Source: Oceanicaulis alexandrii DSM 11625
GTDB taxonomy: Bacteria; Pseudomonadota; Alphaproteobacteria; Caulobacterales; Maricaulaceae
Length of the DNA: 64,000 nucleotides
Assembly (NCBI RefSeq): GCF_000420265.1
Contig: NZ_ATUP01000001.1
Location: 1,674,001 to 1,738,000, forward strand
Reading direction: 5' to 3'
Below the pieces are notes generated by a model, which saw nothing but the letters and a program-made list of their open reading frames with translations, made no database searches and was not told the DNA's origin. Position 1 is the first letter of the stretch, and the number at the start of each line of letters is the position of its first letter. The translations under genes and the position numbers were made by a program. Of this stretch, positions 46,268 to 55,264 are shown one piece after another.

Positions 46268-46300
46268 GAATTATATTTCACTAATCGTGAAATATAATTC
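46268..46300. promoter_or_regulatory. Perfect 14-bp AT-rich inverted repeat, probable LysR operator/promoter
   Basis: GAATTATATTTCAC (46268-46281), loop TAATC, GTGAAATATAATTC (46287-46300). The arms match perfectly and begin one base after the LysR stop. The centre TCAC-TAATC-GTGA fits the LysR T-N11-A rule. The right arm contains a perfect TATAAT on the plus strand and the left arm one on the minus strand. No T-tract follows, so an operator is more likely than a terminator. Confidence 0.75.
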
Positions 46301-46370
46301 AATTAAAAGCCCAATTATTCACGAACTGGCATTCAGTAAGGTGCGGCCCGGTATCACACGGGAGAGCGCC

Positions 46371-46949
46371 ATGCGCAAGCAAATCGCCATCGCCTATCAT
46401 ACCGGCTACGGACATACTCGCGTTCTTGCGGAGGCCGTCGCTGAAGGTGTCCAGCGTCAGCCCGGAGCCCGGGCTGAGCTGATCGACGTCACCGACATGA
46501 ACTCTGAAAGTTGGGCGATCCTCGCCGTTTCCGACGCGATCATTTTTGGCTCGCCAACCTATATGGGCGCGGTCTCGGGGCCTTTTAAAACCTTCATGGA
46601 TCAGACGTCGGCCATTTGGCTGGCGCGCAGCTGGGCGGACAAGCTGGCGGCGGGTTTCACCGTCTCCAGTTCGCAAGCGGGCGACAAGTACGCCACGCTC
46701 AGTCAGCTCGCTACGCTGGCGGCCCAGCACGGCATGCTGTGGGTGAGCCTCAACCAGTTGCCTGGCAATAACAGCTCGACCGCCAGCGTGGACGATCTCA
46801 ATCGTATCGGGGCGTCGCTGGGCGCCATGGCCCAGGCCAATAACGACCAGGGACCGGACCTCGCCCCGCCCGCCGCCGACCGTGAAGCGCGGCCCGGCTC
46901 GGCGCCCGAGTCGCAGAGCTGGCGCAGCGTATGGCCGCAGGTCGCGTGA
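46371..46949 (+). CDS. NAD(P)H:quinone oxidoreductase-like flavodoxin (WrbA/FMN reductase type)
   Basis: The 192-residue protein has a flavodoxin fold. HTGYGHTRVLAEAV is the FMN phosphate loop and GSPTYMGAVSGPFKTFMDQT is the characteristic FMN-binding loop of WrbA-type proteins. FTVSSSQAGDKYATL is also conserved. The start at 46371 follows GGAGAG; the longer frame would begin inside the inverted repeat. It probably reduces quinones by two electrons. The C-terminus is Pro- and Arg-rich. Confidence 0.9.
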   Translation: MRKQIAIAYHTGYGHTRVLAEAVAEGVQRQPGARAELIDVTDMNSESWAILAVSDAIIFGSPTYMGAVSGPFKTFMDQTSAIWLARSWADKLAAGFTVSSSQAGDKYATLSQLATLAAQHGMLWVSLNQLPGNNSSTASVDDLNRIGASLGAMAQANNDQGPDLAPPAADREARPGSAPESQSWRSVWPQVA

Positions 46950-47007
46950 AGATCGCAGAGCCTGCCTGAGGCGTTTGCGTCTAATCAAACAGTTTACGGA
47001 GAATGCT

Positions 47008-47997
47008 ATGTCTCGCTTGTCATCGGCGCTGATCGGCGCCGCTTTATCCGCAGTCTTGTGCACGGTCGCATCGGCGCAATCTGACCGTCCTGAAGTCGGC
47101 GTGAGCCCTTGGGGTGCGGACGATGAGATCGGACGGCTCAACTTGATGACGCCCGCCAGCCAGGCCGCCATTCTGGCCCGGATTTCGGGCGCGGCGCCTT
47201 ATGATCTCTCAGTGGAGTATTTCATTGGCATGCCCAGCTGGCAGGCCGCTGGCGACCCGCACTACCGGATATGGATGACGCACACCCCGCACGGTACGGG
47301 CGTGGATGACCCGCTGGGGGTAGGCCACGCCATGAACGACCATGTCAGCTACACCGGCGCGGCGGTGTCGATGTACACCCATACCGGCACGCACATCGAC
47401 GCCCTGGTCCATTTCGGGCTGAACGGTGCGGTGTGGAACGGATTCACAGCTGAAGAGCATCTTGGTGACCGCGGCTGGCGCGTCGGCGGAGCCGAGGCTT
47501 TGCCCTCCATTGTGGCGCGCGGCGTTCTGATTGATCTGCCGGCGTTTCTTGGGGTCGACCAACTCGCTGACGGTCACCGGATCAGCCGGGCGGAGCTGGT
47601 CGGCGCGCTTGCTGCTCAACAGGTGTCCCTGGCTGAAGGCGATGTGGTGCTGATCCGCACCGGCCGCATGCGGGTATATGACGACGCCCAGGCCTATATG
47701 CAGAACCCGCCCGGTCTGGGCATGGAGGCCGCGCGCTTCCTGATCGAGGAAGCCGGGGCCATGGTCGTCGGCGCCGACAATCTCAGCTTTGAGGCCTTCC
47801 CCAGTGAAGATCCGGCCAATTACGTGCCGGTGCACACCTATCTTTTGGCGGAACAGGGGGCCCCGATCATCGAGCTTGTGTTTCTGGAGGCCCTGGCGCG
47901 CGATCAGGTCTATGAGTTCGCCTTTATTGGCGGCGGTTTGCGCTTGCGCGGGGCTGACGCCGCGCCGATGCGTCCGCTCGCCTTTCCCCTGCGCTAG
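47008..47997 (+). CDS. Secreted cyclase-family protein (kynurenine formamidase-like)
   Basis: The 329-residue protein has a signal peptide (MSRLSSALIGAALSAVLCTV to ASAQ). The metal-binding motif HTGTHIDALVHF matches the HxGTHxDxPxH signature of the cyclase/kynurenine formamidase fold. VLIDLPAFLGVDQL and GDVVLIRTGRM are further family segments. It is likely a periplasmic metal-dependent hydrolase acting on a ring amide or lactone. The substrate is unknown. ACGGAGAA precedes the ATG. It lies 58 bases behind the flavodoxin-like gene. Confidence 0.9.
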   Translation: MSRLSSALIGAALSAVLCTVASAQSDRPEVGVSPWGADDEIGRLNLMTPASQAAILARISGAAPYDLSVEYFIGMPSWQAAGDPHYRIWMTHTPHGTGVDDPLGVGHAMNDHVSYTGAAVSMYTHTGTHIDALVHFGLNGAVWNGFTAEEHLGDRGWRVGGAEALPSIVARGVLIDLPAFLGVDQLADGHRISRAELVGALAAQQVSLAEGDVVLIRTGRMRVYDDAQAYMQNPPGLGMEAARFLIEEAGAMVVGADNLSFEAFPSEDPANYVPVHTYLLAEQGAPIIELVFLEALARDQVYEFAFIGGGLRLRGADAAPMRPLAFPLR

Positions 47998-48011
47998 GGA
48001 AGGGGATCATC

Positions 48012-48884
48012 ATGCCGCGTATGTTTGACCTGATCCTGACCGGGCTCGCGCCCATGGTCTGGGGGACGACCTATATCGTCACCACCGAGATGCTGCCTGC
48101 GGGGTATCCCCTGACCCTGGCCGTCTTGCGCGCTTTGCCCGCAGGCCTGTTGTTGCTGGTCGCCTTGCGTCGGCTGCCCGCCGGGCGGCAATGGGGCGAG
48201 GCGGCGGTGCTCGGAGCGGTCAATTTCGCCATTTTCTGGGCCTGCCTGTTCGTCGCCGCCTATCGTCTGCCCGGCGGCGTGGCGGCGACAATGGGCTCGC
48301 TACAGGCGCTGATCGTCATCGGACTGGCGCGGGTGGTGCTGGACCAGCCGGTGCGGCGTCTGGCGGTGATGGGCGGTATCACGGGCGTGCTGGGCGTGGC
48401 GTGTCTGGTCCTGGGGCCAGCCGCAGGTCTTGATCCTCTCGGCGTCGCCGCGGGGCTGGGCGGCGCGGTGTCGATGGCGACGGGCACGGTGTTGAGCCGG
48501 AAATGGCGGCGCGACACTCCGCTTCTGACCTTCACAGCCTGGCAACTGGCCGCTGGCGGGATGCTGCTTCTGCCGTTCGCTTTGTTACTAGAACCGGCTT
48601 TGCCGCCCCTTGATCGCGAAGCGATTGCGGGATTGCTCTGGCTTGGCCTCATCGGAGCAGCGCTGACCTATGGGCTATGGTTTCGTGGCGTTCAGCGTCT
48701 TGATCCGGCAGCAGTGTCCACGCTCGGTTTCCTTAGCCCTCTGACGGCGGTGCTGATCGGCTGGCTGCTTTTGGGACAAAGCCTCAGCCCGGTTCAAATG
48801 GCGGGCGTGGCTCTGGTGCTGGGCGGGGTCTGGGCCGGAGGGCGATCAGCGCCTGCGCCTTTGCGCGCGAGACTGAGCGACTAG
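48012..48884 (+). CDS. EamA/DMT-family transporter
   Basis: The 290-residue protein has ten predicted membrane helices in two EamA repeats. LTGLAPMVWGTTYIVTTEML opens the first and GLIGAALTYGLWFRGVQRLD lies in the second. DPAAVSTLGFLSPLTAVLIG is a typical ending. It probably exports or imports a metabolite such as an amino acid. It follows the cyclase gene after 14 bases and may be in its operon. Confidence 0.92.
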   Translation: MPRMFDLILTGLAPMVWGTTYIVTTEMLPAGYPLTLAVLRALPAGLLLLVALRRLPAGRQWGEAAVLGAVNFAIFWACLFVAAYRLPGGVAATMGSLQALIVIGLARVVLDQPVRRLAVMGGITGVLGVACLVLGPAAGLDPLGVAAGLGGAVSMATGTVLSRKWRRDTPLLTFTAWQLAAGGMLLLPFALLLEPALPPLDREAIAGLLWLGLIGAALTYGLWFRGVQRLDPAAVSTLGFLSPLTAVLIGWLLLGQSLSPVQMAGVALVLGGVWAGGRSAPAPLRARLSD

Positions 48885-48987
48885 GTCCGGCGCGCTCGGC
48901 GGAGCTTTCAGCAAGATTGTCCGAATCTGCACTTTCGTCTCGCGCGCCTGCGTTCCAGACTGAAGGGGTGTCAGGCGGGAGAGCGAA

Positions 48988-50430
48988 ATGCGGATTGTCT
49001 TCGGGGTGCTGGTTGGTCTGGGCGTTCTCGCCGGGCTGATCTGGGCGGTCGCGTTTCGATGGCCTTCCGAGCTTTCCGGGCAGAGAGCGGCGCCCGCCAT
49101 CCTGATCGAAAATGTGCGCCTGGTCTCCATGGTCGCGGGCGAGCCTGACGCGCTTGAGGCTCAGGATATTCTGGTGATCGACGGCGTCATCGCCGCCCGC
49201 CTCCCTCATGGCGCCCTGGCCGACGATCCACGCCTTGAGGGCGCTGAGCGCATTGATGCAGCGGGCCGCACGGTGCTGCCCGGATTGATCGACGCCCATG
49301 TGCATGTCTGGGATATGCCCGAACTGGCGGGGTATCTCGCCCATGGCGTCACCAGCGTGCGCAATGTCGCCGGCCTGCCGGTGCATTTGCGCTGGGCGGA
49401 CAGGATCGAGGACGGCGCGCTTTTGGGGCCGACGCTTCTGACCACCGGGCCGATTTTGAACTCGCCGGGTCCGAACGCCCAGCAGAACCATGTTCTGGTG
49501 ATGACGGGTGAGGAGGCGCGCGCCGCGGTCCGCCGTCAGCATCAGCAGGGCTACCGGCATCTGAAAGTGTATTCAAATCTGACCGAAGACGCCTATCGCG
49601 GCGTTCTTGAAGAAGCGCGCGCTCTGGGGCTGACGGTGTCAGGCCATACGCCTGAAGGCGTGCGCGAGCCGGGCATTCCGCTGGAGCGCGATTTTCTGAT
49701 CCCTTTCACGAGCTTGCTCGATGACGGCTTTCTGACCATTGAGCATACTGAATCCATCGTCTGGCACGGCTTGCGCGACCGCCTGAACGCGCAACGCATG
49801 CAGCAGCTGGCGGGCGAAATGGCCCAAGCCGGCGTTGTCGTGACGCCCACCCTGATCGCTCATGACAATCTGGTGCGGGTGGCGGAAAGCGGCGGCGCCT
49901 ATCTGGAGCGTGCCGGGGTGGAGACCCTCAATCCGCTCTATGTGCGCATCGATGCGGATGTTTACGCGTATTGGGCGCGTCAGGACCCGGCCGTCCGGGC
50001 AGAAGCGCGGCGTCAGTTCTATCGCCAGGCCACCGGCATCATGCATGAGGCGGGCGTGACGCTGATCGCCGGCACCGATGCAGGCATTTTCACCAATCTT
50101 CCAGGCCGGTCGATGACGCGCGAGCTGGAATTGCTGGTGATGTCAGGCTTGAGCCCGCATGCGGCGTTGCAGACCGCCACCGCGAATGGCGCGCAGGTTC
50201 TGGGGCTGACCGATCGCGGCCGGATCGCGCCGGGATTGCGCGCGGATCTGGTATTGGTCAGCGGCGATCCGCTCAGCGATGTGACCGTGGTCGAGTTTCC
50301 TGACGCGGTGATGGTGAACGGGGTCTGGCTTGATCGCGCCGAGCTTGATGATCTGGAGCGTGCTGCGGGCAAGGGCTCGCTCTTGCGCAGCGTCACGAAC
50401 GTCCTGCCGATCTTGCTGGGACGGCAATAG
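48988..50430 (+). CDS. Membrane-anchored or exported amidohydrolase
   Basis: The 480-residue protein has an uncleaved or poorly cleaved N-terminal hydrophobic segment (IVFGVLVGLGVLAGLIWAVA). The amidohydrolase metal ligands are visible in LPGLIDAHVHVWD, the KVYSN Lys, the SGHTPEG and IEHTESI His residues, and the Asp in LIAGTDAGIF. It resembles imidazolonepropionase-like and prolidase-like exported hydrolases. The substrate is unknown. It lies 103 bases after the EamA gene on the same strand. Confidence 0.9.
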   Translation: MRIVFGVLVGLGVLAGLIWAVAFRWPSELSGQRAAPAILIENVRLVSMVAGEPDALEAQDILVIDGVIAARLPHGALADDPRLEGAERIDAAGRTVLPGLIDAHVHVWDMPELAGYLAHGVTSVRNVAGLPVHLRWADRIEDGALLGPTLLTTGPILNSPGPNAQQNHVLVMTGEEARAAVRRQHQQGYRHLKVYSNLTEDAYRGVLEEARALGLTVSGHTPEGVREPGIPLERDFLIPFTSLLDDGFLTIEHTESIVWHGLRDRLNAQRMQQLAGEMAQAGVVVTPTLIAHDNLVRVAESGGAYLERAGVETLNPLYVRIDADVYAYWARQDPAVRAEARRQFYRQATGIMHEAGVTLIAGTDAGIFTNLPGRSMTRELELLVMSGLSPHAALQTATANGAQVLGLTDRGRIAPGLRADLVLVSGDPLSDVTVVEFPDAVMVNGVWLDRAELDDLERAAGKGSLLRSVTNVLPILLGRQ

Positions 50431-50499
50431 GAGCAGTTTGGCGGAATCTGCGTGTTTGCAGGCTTTTCGGATTCCGCGTGCTGGGCGCACTATCAGCCT

Positions 50500-51528
50500 A
50501 TGACATATCCTGTTTCTTCTCCGCTCGCTGAGCCGCCGCTCATTCATGTGGTGATGGTGGCGTATCCTGACGCCCATGTGCTGGACATCACCGGCCCCAT
50601 GGAGGTGCTCTCCGGGGTCAAGCTGTTCAGGGATGGCGGCGTGGGCGGGTATGAGCTGACCCTGGTCGCCGCTGAGACGACCCCGATCCGCACCACATCC
50701 GGCCTGTCCCTGGTCCCAGACATGACCTTTCAGCAGGCGCGCGGCAGCGGTTTGCCGATCGATGTTCTGATGATCGCGGGCGGTCATGGAACCCAGGCCG
50801 CGCTCAAGGACCGCCGGCTGATGGAGTTCGTTGCTTGGGCGGATCAGCAGGCCAAACGCGTGATTTCGATCTGCACCGGGGCTTTCATCCTGGCGGAGTT
50901 GGGACTTCTGGACGGTAAGCGCGCCGCAACCCATTGGTGGTGGTGCCCCGTGATGGCGAAACGCTATCCGGCGGTCGAGCTGGACGCCGATGCGATCTAT
51001 GTGCGCGACGGCAAATACTGGACCTCGGCGGGAGTGACCGCAGGCATGGATCTGGCGCTGGCGCTGGTCGAGGCCGACTGGGGGCATGACATGGCGCTCA
51101 AAGTGGCGCGCTATAACGTCATGTACATGATGCGTCCGGGCGGGCAGGCCCAGTTCAGCGCCCAGCTGGTCGCCCAGCAGGTGGATGACGGCCCGATCAA
51201 CCGCACGCTTGAGCACATCCTCTCAAATCTCACCGATGAGCTGAGCGTGGCCGACCTTGCCTCATTGGCCTGCATGTCCGAGCGCAGTTTCGCGCGCAAG
51301 TTCAAGCGTGAGACGGGCGAGACTCCCGCCGCCTATGTGGAGCAGGCCCGGCTTCAGGATGCGCGGGTGCGGCTCGAGCAGTCAGACGACACGATTGACC
51401 TCATCGCGCTCAAATCAGGCTTTGGCGCCGCCGAGCGCATGCGCCGGGCGTTTCACAAGCATCTGGGGGTGACCGTGCGGTCCTACCGCGAGCGCTTTCG
51501 CCCGAACCGGACGGAGGCGGATGCGTGA
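50500..51528 (+). CDS. GlxA-family AraC-type regulator (DJ-1/PfpI domain plus AraC HTH)
   Basis: The protein of about 342 residues has a DJ-1/PfpI-like amidotransferase domain (about residues 15-190) with the elbow ISICTGAFILAELGLLDGKR and its conserved Cys. The C-terminal AraC domain (about 230-335) has two helix-turn-helix units (LSVADLASLACMSERSFARK and LIALKSGFGAAERMRRAFHK). Such regulators often control amino acid or betaine catabolism. The start at ATG 50500 lacks a good ribosome binding site; GTG 50452, preceded by GGCGGA, is the alternative. Confidence 0.92.
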   Translation: MTYPVSSPLAEPPLIHVVMVAYPDAHVLDITGPMEVLSGVKLFRDGGVGGYELTLVAAETTPIRTTSGLSLVPDMTFQQARGSGLPIDVLMIAGGHGTQAALKDRRLMEFVAWADQQAKRVISICTGAFILAELGLLDGKRAATHWWWCPVMAKRYPAVELDADAIYVRDGKYWTSAGVTAGMDLALALVEADWGHDMALKVARYNVMYMMRPGGQAQFSAQLVAQQVDDGPINRTLEHILSNLTDELSVADLASLACMSERSFARKFKRETGETPAAYVEQARLQDARVRLEQSDDTIDLIALKSGFGAAERMRRAFHKHLGVTVRSYRERFRPNRTEADA

Positions 51529-51535
51529 AATGAGG

Positions 51536-51856
51536 TTACAGCTCATGGCCATGCGCGACGCGGATTTCCGCCCAGCTATTGGACCAGTCACGCAGGGCGT
51601 ACAAAACAGGCCCCAGCTCTTCAAGGAGCGCGGTGGGCTTGTAGCCTTCGTTCGTGCTTTCCAGCAAAAGCGTGTCTTTCAAAAGCGCCAGACGCTGGTT
51701 GAGCACAGTGGGCGAAATCTCGTCGCACTGGGCGCGCAGCTCGCGAAAGGTCAGCGGGCCGTTGCGCAGCTCCCAGATGATGCGCAGCACCCATTTCTGA
51801 CCCAACACATCAAACAGAGCCAGCACGGGGCGCGAGGTTTCGGTCAGTTTCGCCAC
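51536..51856 (-). CDS. HxlR-type winged-helix transcriptional regulator
   Basis: The 106-residue protein has the HxlR/MarR-like winged helix: LGQKWVLRIIWELRNGPLTF, LRAQCDEISPTVLNQRLALL and a wing ending in GYKPTALLEELGPVL. It lacks the N-terminal Cys found in redox- or aldehyde-sensing HxlR members. Two matching inverted repeats start 27 bases upstream of its ATG, suggesting autorepression. It converges on the AraC-type regulator with 7 bases between them. Confidence 0.9.
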   Translation of the reverse strand: MAKLTETSRPVLALFDVLGQKWVLRIIWELRNGPLTFRELRAQCDEISPTVLNQRLALLKDTLLLESTNEGYKPTALLEELGPVLYALRDWSNSWAEIRVAHGHEL

Positions 51857-51882
51857 AATTTCTCCCAGAAATGGTCACTTGC

Positions 51883-51926
51883 GCTACGGAATATGTAGCG
51901 CTACTTCTTGCTACACAATATGTAGC
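51883..51926. promoter_or_regulatory. Pair of 17-bp operator repeats upstream of HxlR-type gene
   Basis: GCTACGGAATATGTAGC (51883-51899) and GCTACACAATATGTAGC (51910-51926) share 5-bp inverted arms (GCTAC/GTAGC), a 7-base spacer and the core AATAT. Their centres are 27 bases apart. The first also overlaps GTAGCGCTAC (51895-51904). They lie between the HxlR start and the following plus-strand region and are probable binding sites for that regulator. Confidence 0.85.
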
Positions 51927-52229
51927 GTAGTCCGCCTCGATTGGAAGGGCGGCGTCTACTAGGGGGCCTCGCTCCCGCTGGTTGGTCAACCCTTTCGCCC
52001 CACGCCGGAAAACCAGGAGGGCGGAGACTGCAGGAGACGCCGAGATGGCGCACATGGCAGTTCGGGCGTTCATCGCGCCCTTCAACCCGATGTCGTCAGC
52101 GCCGCCCGGCGTTGCGCATGCTGTCTTTGGTCCGCTGAGAAACGGCCCGGGCAGCCCACAGACGCTGCGCGGAGTGCGAGCGATCTAAGACCCTGGGCCC
52201 GATAGGGGGCCCTTCCTCAGGAGAGAAAC
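51927..52229. other. Intergenic region between HxlR operators and glycine-zipper gene
   Basis: About 300 bases with no confident gene. It should contain the promoter served by the HxlR operators if they control a plus-strand transcript. A short frame at 52045-52188 is listed separately. GGGCCC (52195-52200) and GGGCCC (52207-52212) can form a weak hairpin, without a T-tract, 18 bases before the next ATG. Confidence 0.4.
52045..52188 (+). CDS. Possible small ORF, 47 residues
   Basis: An ATG preceded by AGGAGACGCCGAG at about Shine-Dalgarno spacing opens a 47-codon frame beginning MAHMAVRAFIAPFNP. It lies downstream of the HxlR operators on the plus strand. No family is recognised and there is no signal or membrane segment. 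It may be a chance frame in GC-rich DNA. Confidence 0.2.
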   Translation: MAHMAVRAFIAPFNPMSSAPPGVAHAVFGPLRNGPGSPQTLRGVRAI

Positions 52230-52652
52230 ATGAAACGTAGTTTGACTGCGCGCACGGCTTTGTGCGCGTTGCGGGACGGGTGCGCCGTTTTGGCGGCAGG
52301 CGCCGCAGTGTTGGCGTTAGGAGCCTGCGCGGGCGGCGGCGCGGATTACGCACCGGTCGTGGATGGCCCCCGCTCGGTGGCTTACCAGGCGGACCTTCAA
52401 GCCTGTCAGGCATTGGCGCGTGAGCGCGCCTTGATGAACGCCGACACGCGAACCGACATGGCCATTGGCGCTGGGATCGGCGCGCTTGCCGGACTTGCTG
52501 ATGATGATGTCACCGATACGGAGGGCGCCCTGGCGGGTGCTCTAGTGGGGGCAACGGTCGGCGGGATCAGCGGTGCGCTCGAAACGCGCGACGAACGCCG
52601 TCAGATGGTTGTGGATTGCTTGCGACTACGAGGGCATCGCGCCATCGGCTGA
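52230..52652 (+). CDS. Glycine-zipper lipoprotein of unknown function
   Basis: The 140-residue protein has a lipoprotein signal ending in AVLALGAC (Cys at about residue 35). A helical segment with YQADLQACQALARER follows. Then comes a glycine-zipper-like hydrophobic stretch (MAIGAGIGALAGL and ALAGALVGATVGGISGAL), separated by an acidic DDDVTDTEG linker. The end has VVDCLRLRGH. It is probably anchored in the outer membrane. AGGAGA precedes the ATG. The N-terminus is unusually long before the hydrophobic core. Confidence 0.8.
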   Translation: MKRSLTARTALCALRDGCAVLAAGAAVLALGACAGGGADYAPVVDGPRSVAYQADLQACQALARERALMNADTRTDMAIGAGIGALAGLADDDVTDTEGALAGALVGATVGGISGALETRDERRQMVVDCLRLRGHRAIG

Positions 52653-52791
52653 TCCCGGACGCAGCTCTGGAAGGCGAGTTTGCCGCCTCGTCTTCCAGAG
52701 CGTTCTGAATCGATTGGGTAGACTGCCCCGGACCGGGGGAAAGCGGACGGCGCATCTTGCTCAAAAAGCGGGCCGCTGATACGCAATCCCC

Positions 52792-53454
52792 ATGGCTCAT
52801 TCCGCAATTATTTCCCCTTCGATTCTCTCGGCTGATTTCGCCCGCCTGGGGGAGGAAGTCAAAACCGTTGACGCCGCCGGCGCCGACTGGATTCATATTG
52901 ATGTGATGGATGGGCATTTCGTACCGAATTTGACCATCGGGCCGGCCGTGGTGAAAGCCTTGCGGCCCTGGTCCAAAAAGCCGTTCGACGTCCATCTGAT
53001 GATCTCGCCTGTGGACGCGTACATCGCCGATTTCGTCGACGCTGGCGCCGACATGATCACGGCGCACCCTGAAGCGGGACCGCATTTTCACCGAACGGTT
53101 CAGTCGATCAAAAGCCATGGCGTCAAGGCCGGCGCGGCGCTGAACCCCGGCACATCGCTAGATTGCATCGACTATGCGCTGGATGAGCTCGATCTGGTCT
53201 TGATCATGAGCGTCAATCCTGGCTTTGGCGGGCAGAGCTTTCTCAGCTCCCAGCTGCGCAAGATCGAAACCCTGCGCAAGACGATCGACCGCCGTGGACT
53301 GGATGTGATGATCGAAGTCGATGGCGGGGTGAACCCGCAAACCGCGCAGCAATGCCTGGCCGCCGGCGCCGATGCGCTGGTCGCCGGATCAGCGGTGTTC
53401 AAGGGCGGCCCGGAGGCTTACGCCAAGAATATCGCCGCTTTGCGGGGCGCATGA
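52792..53454 (+). CDS. rpe: Ribulose-phosphate 3-epimerase
   Basis: This enzyme interconverts ribulose 5-phosphate and xylulose 5-phosphate in the pentose phosphate pathway. The 220-residue TIM barrel has [17 protein letters not shown], the metal and catalytic motif [35 protein letters not shown] and the second catalytic Asp in [11 protein letters not shown]. It starts a tightly spaced run with the heparinase-like gene (7-base gap). Confidence 0.96.
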   Translation: MAHSAIISPSILSADFARLGEEVKTVDAAGADWIHIDVMDGHFVPNLTIGPAVVKALRPWSKKPFDVHLMISPVDAYIADFVDAGADMITAHPEAGPHFHRTVQSIKSHGVKAGAALNPGTSLDCIDYALDELDLVLIMSVNPGFGGQSFLSSQLRKIETLRKTIDRRGLDVMIEVDGGVNPQTAQQCLAAGADALVAGSAVFKGGPEAYAKNIAALRGA

Positions 53455-53461
53455 GGCTTTG

Positions 53462-55210
53462 ATGAAACGCCAGCCCAAGACCCGCGAGATCGCCGCCGCC
53501 CTGGCGCTGCGCGGACGTCGGGAAATGTCGGACCTTCTGAATGCGGCTCCGCCGTATCGCATGCTGACGCAGAACCAGCGTGCGCCGGAGGCTCTGACCA
53601 AGCCGCCCAAGGCCATCGTCAAAGGGGACAAGGCCTATGGCGCGGCCTTGCTGGGCGGCCGCTTCGCCCTGGCGGGCGAGATCGTGGAGATTCCCGAAGA
53701 AGATTCGGTCTGGGATCGCACGGCGCCCTCCAAACGCTTCGCGGAAAGCCTGCATCGCTTTGACTGGCTGGCCGACCTGCTCGCGGTGGAAGATCCTGAA
53801 GCGCCGTTGATGGCGCGCCGACTGGCGGATGACTGGCTGACGCGTTTTGGCAAGTGGAACTGGTTCAGCTGGGAGCCGCACATCCTGGAAGGGCGTTTGT
53901 GGGCCTGGATGATGGCGAGCGAAACGCTCTTTTCCGCAGACGACGAGAATACGCCGAAACGGCTGAAATCCGCGGTGCGCCAGACGCTGCGGCTGTCACG
54001 TTGCCTGTCCTTGATGCCGCAGGACAAGGCGCGGCTCTTTGCGGCGATCACCTTGCGACTGGCCATGCTGACGCTGGATCTGCCTGCCGGGTTGCAGGCG
54101 CGGTCCCAGGCCGCGCTGGATGCGGAGCTGACAGCGCAACTCTTGCCCGATGGCGGCCACGCCAGCCGTAATCCGCGAGTGGCGGCAGATGTTCTGATCG
54201 CCCTTGTCGTGCTGGATCAGGCGGCGGACGCTCGCGGCGTCACCTTGTCGGCCGAGGTCAGTCGCGCCATGGACCGGGCGGCGGCCTTTATCCGTTTCTG
54301 CCGTTTGCCGGGCGGCGGACTGTGCGTGTTTCATGGCGGCGATGAAGGCGATTCCCGCGCCATCGAAACGGCGCTCAAGCATGTGGGCGGCGGCGAGGGG
54401 CGCGGCTTCAATGTCGCCCCGCATAGCGGATACAATCGGGTGCAAGCGGGCGGCGCTGTGCTGATCATGGATTCGGCGGGGCCGCCGAAAGGTCCGCATT
54501 CCGCCGATGTGCACGCCAGTGCGCTAGCGTTTGAATTCGCCGCACCAGGCGGCCGGTTGGTGGTCAATTGCGGCTGGTCCGAGGATCAGCCCCGCACTTG
54601 GCGAGAGGCGGTGCGCGCGACGGCGGCGCATTCGGTTCTGACGCTTGAAGAAACCTCCTCGACACGGCTTCTGGCGCAGGGCTGGAAGCGGTCTCTGCTG
54701 GGCCCGCGCGTGGCATCAGGGCCCGAACCTGTGAAGGCCCGGCGCAATGAGGAAGACCTGGGCGTCTGGCTGGAAGCCAGCCATGAAGGCTATCGGCGTG
54801 ACTTTGGACTGTCGCTGCGCCGCCGCCTGTTTCTGGCGTCCGACGGCGGCGATCTGCGCGGCGAGGACAGCCTGTTCAGACCTGTGGAGGACGGGGCGCC
54901 GGACAATCCGGAACTGCGCTATCGGTTCTCCATCCGCTTTCATCTGCACCCCAGTGTTCGCGCATCACTTTCAAGGGATTCCTTGAGCGCACTTCTGGTT
55001 GCGGGTAATGGTGATGGATGGCGCTTCCGAACCGATGGCGGTCCGGTGCGTCTGGAACGGTCCGTCTACCTGGCGGCCGGGGGGAAGCCTGAACGTTCGA
55101 CCCAGCTCGTCGTTTCGGGCGAAGCCGAGCCTTATGGCGCCGGCGAACGCCCTCCTAACCGGGTCAGATGGGCGTTCCAGCGTTTGGGTCGCGTGGGGGC
55201 GGCGGGTTAA
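53462..55210 (+). CDS. Heparinase II/III-family protein
   Basis: The 582-residue protein starts at ATG 53462, 7 bases after rpe. It has an alpha-helical toroid (about residues 90-300: NWFSWEPHILEGRLWAWMMA and LLPDGGHASRNPRVAADVLI) and a C-terminal beta-sandwich of the heparinase II/III type (SGYNRVQAGGAVLIMDSAGP, HASALAFEFAAPGGRLVVNC). These lyases cleave acidic polysaccharides. There is no signal peptide, so it acts in the cytosol or has another role; the rpe / heparinase-like / purH neighbourhood recurs in Caulobacter relatives. The substrate is unknown. Confidence 0.88.
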   Translation: MKRQPKTREIAAALALRGRREMSDLLNAAPPYRMLTQNQRAPEALTKPPKAIVKGDKAYGAALLGGRFALAGEIVEIPEEDSVWDRTAPSKRFAESLHRFDWLADLLAVEDPEAPLMARRLADDWLTRFGKWNWFSWEPHILEGRLWAWMMASETLFSADDENTPKRLKSAVRQTLRLSRCLSLMPQDKARLFAAITLRLAMLTLDLPAGLQARSQAALDAELTAQLLPDGGHASRNPRVAADVLIALVVLDQAADARGVTLSAEVSRAMDRAAAFIRFCRLPGGGLCVFHGGDEGDSRAIETALKHVGGGEGRGFNVAPHSGYNRVQAGGAVLIMDSAGPPKGPHSADVHASALAFEFAAPGGRLVVNCGWSEDQPRTWREAVRATAAHSVLTLEETSSTRLLAQGWKRSLLGPRVASGPEPVKARRNEEDLGVWLEASHEGYRRDFGLSLRRRLFLASDGGDLRGEDSLFRPVEDGAPDNPELRYRFSIRFHLHPSVRASLSRDSLSALLVAGNGDGWRFRTDGGPVRLERSVYLAAGGKPERSTQLVVSGEAEPYGAGERPPNRVRWAFQRLGRVGAAG

Positions 55211-55264
55211 ACATGACGGGCGGATCACAGATCGAATTCGCTGTCGCAGGGGGGAGCCGGCGAT

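Noticed and set aside
51810-52085. Minus-strand frame of 91 codons overlapping the HxlR start and operators
   Set aside because: It overlaps the regulator gene and the twin operators and has no family resemblance.
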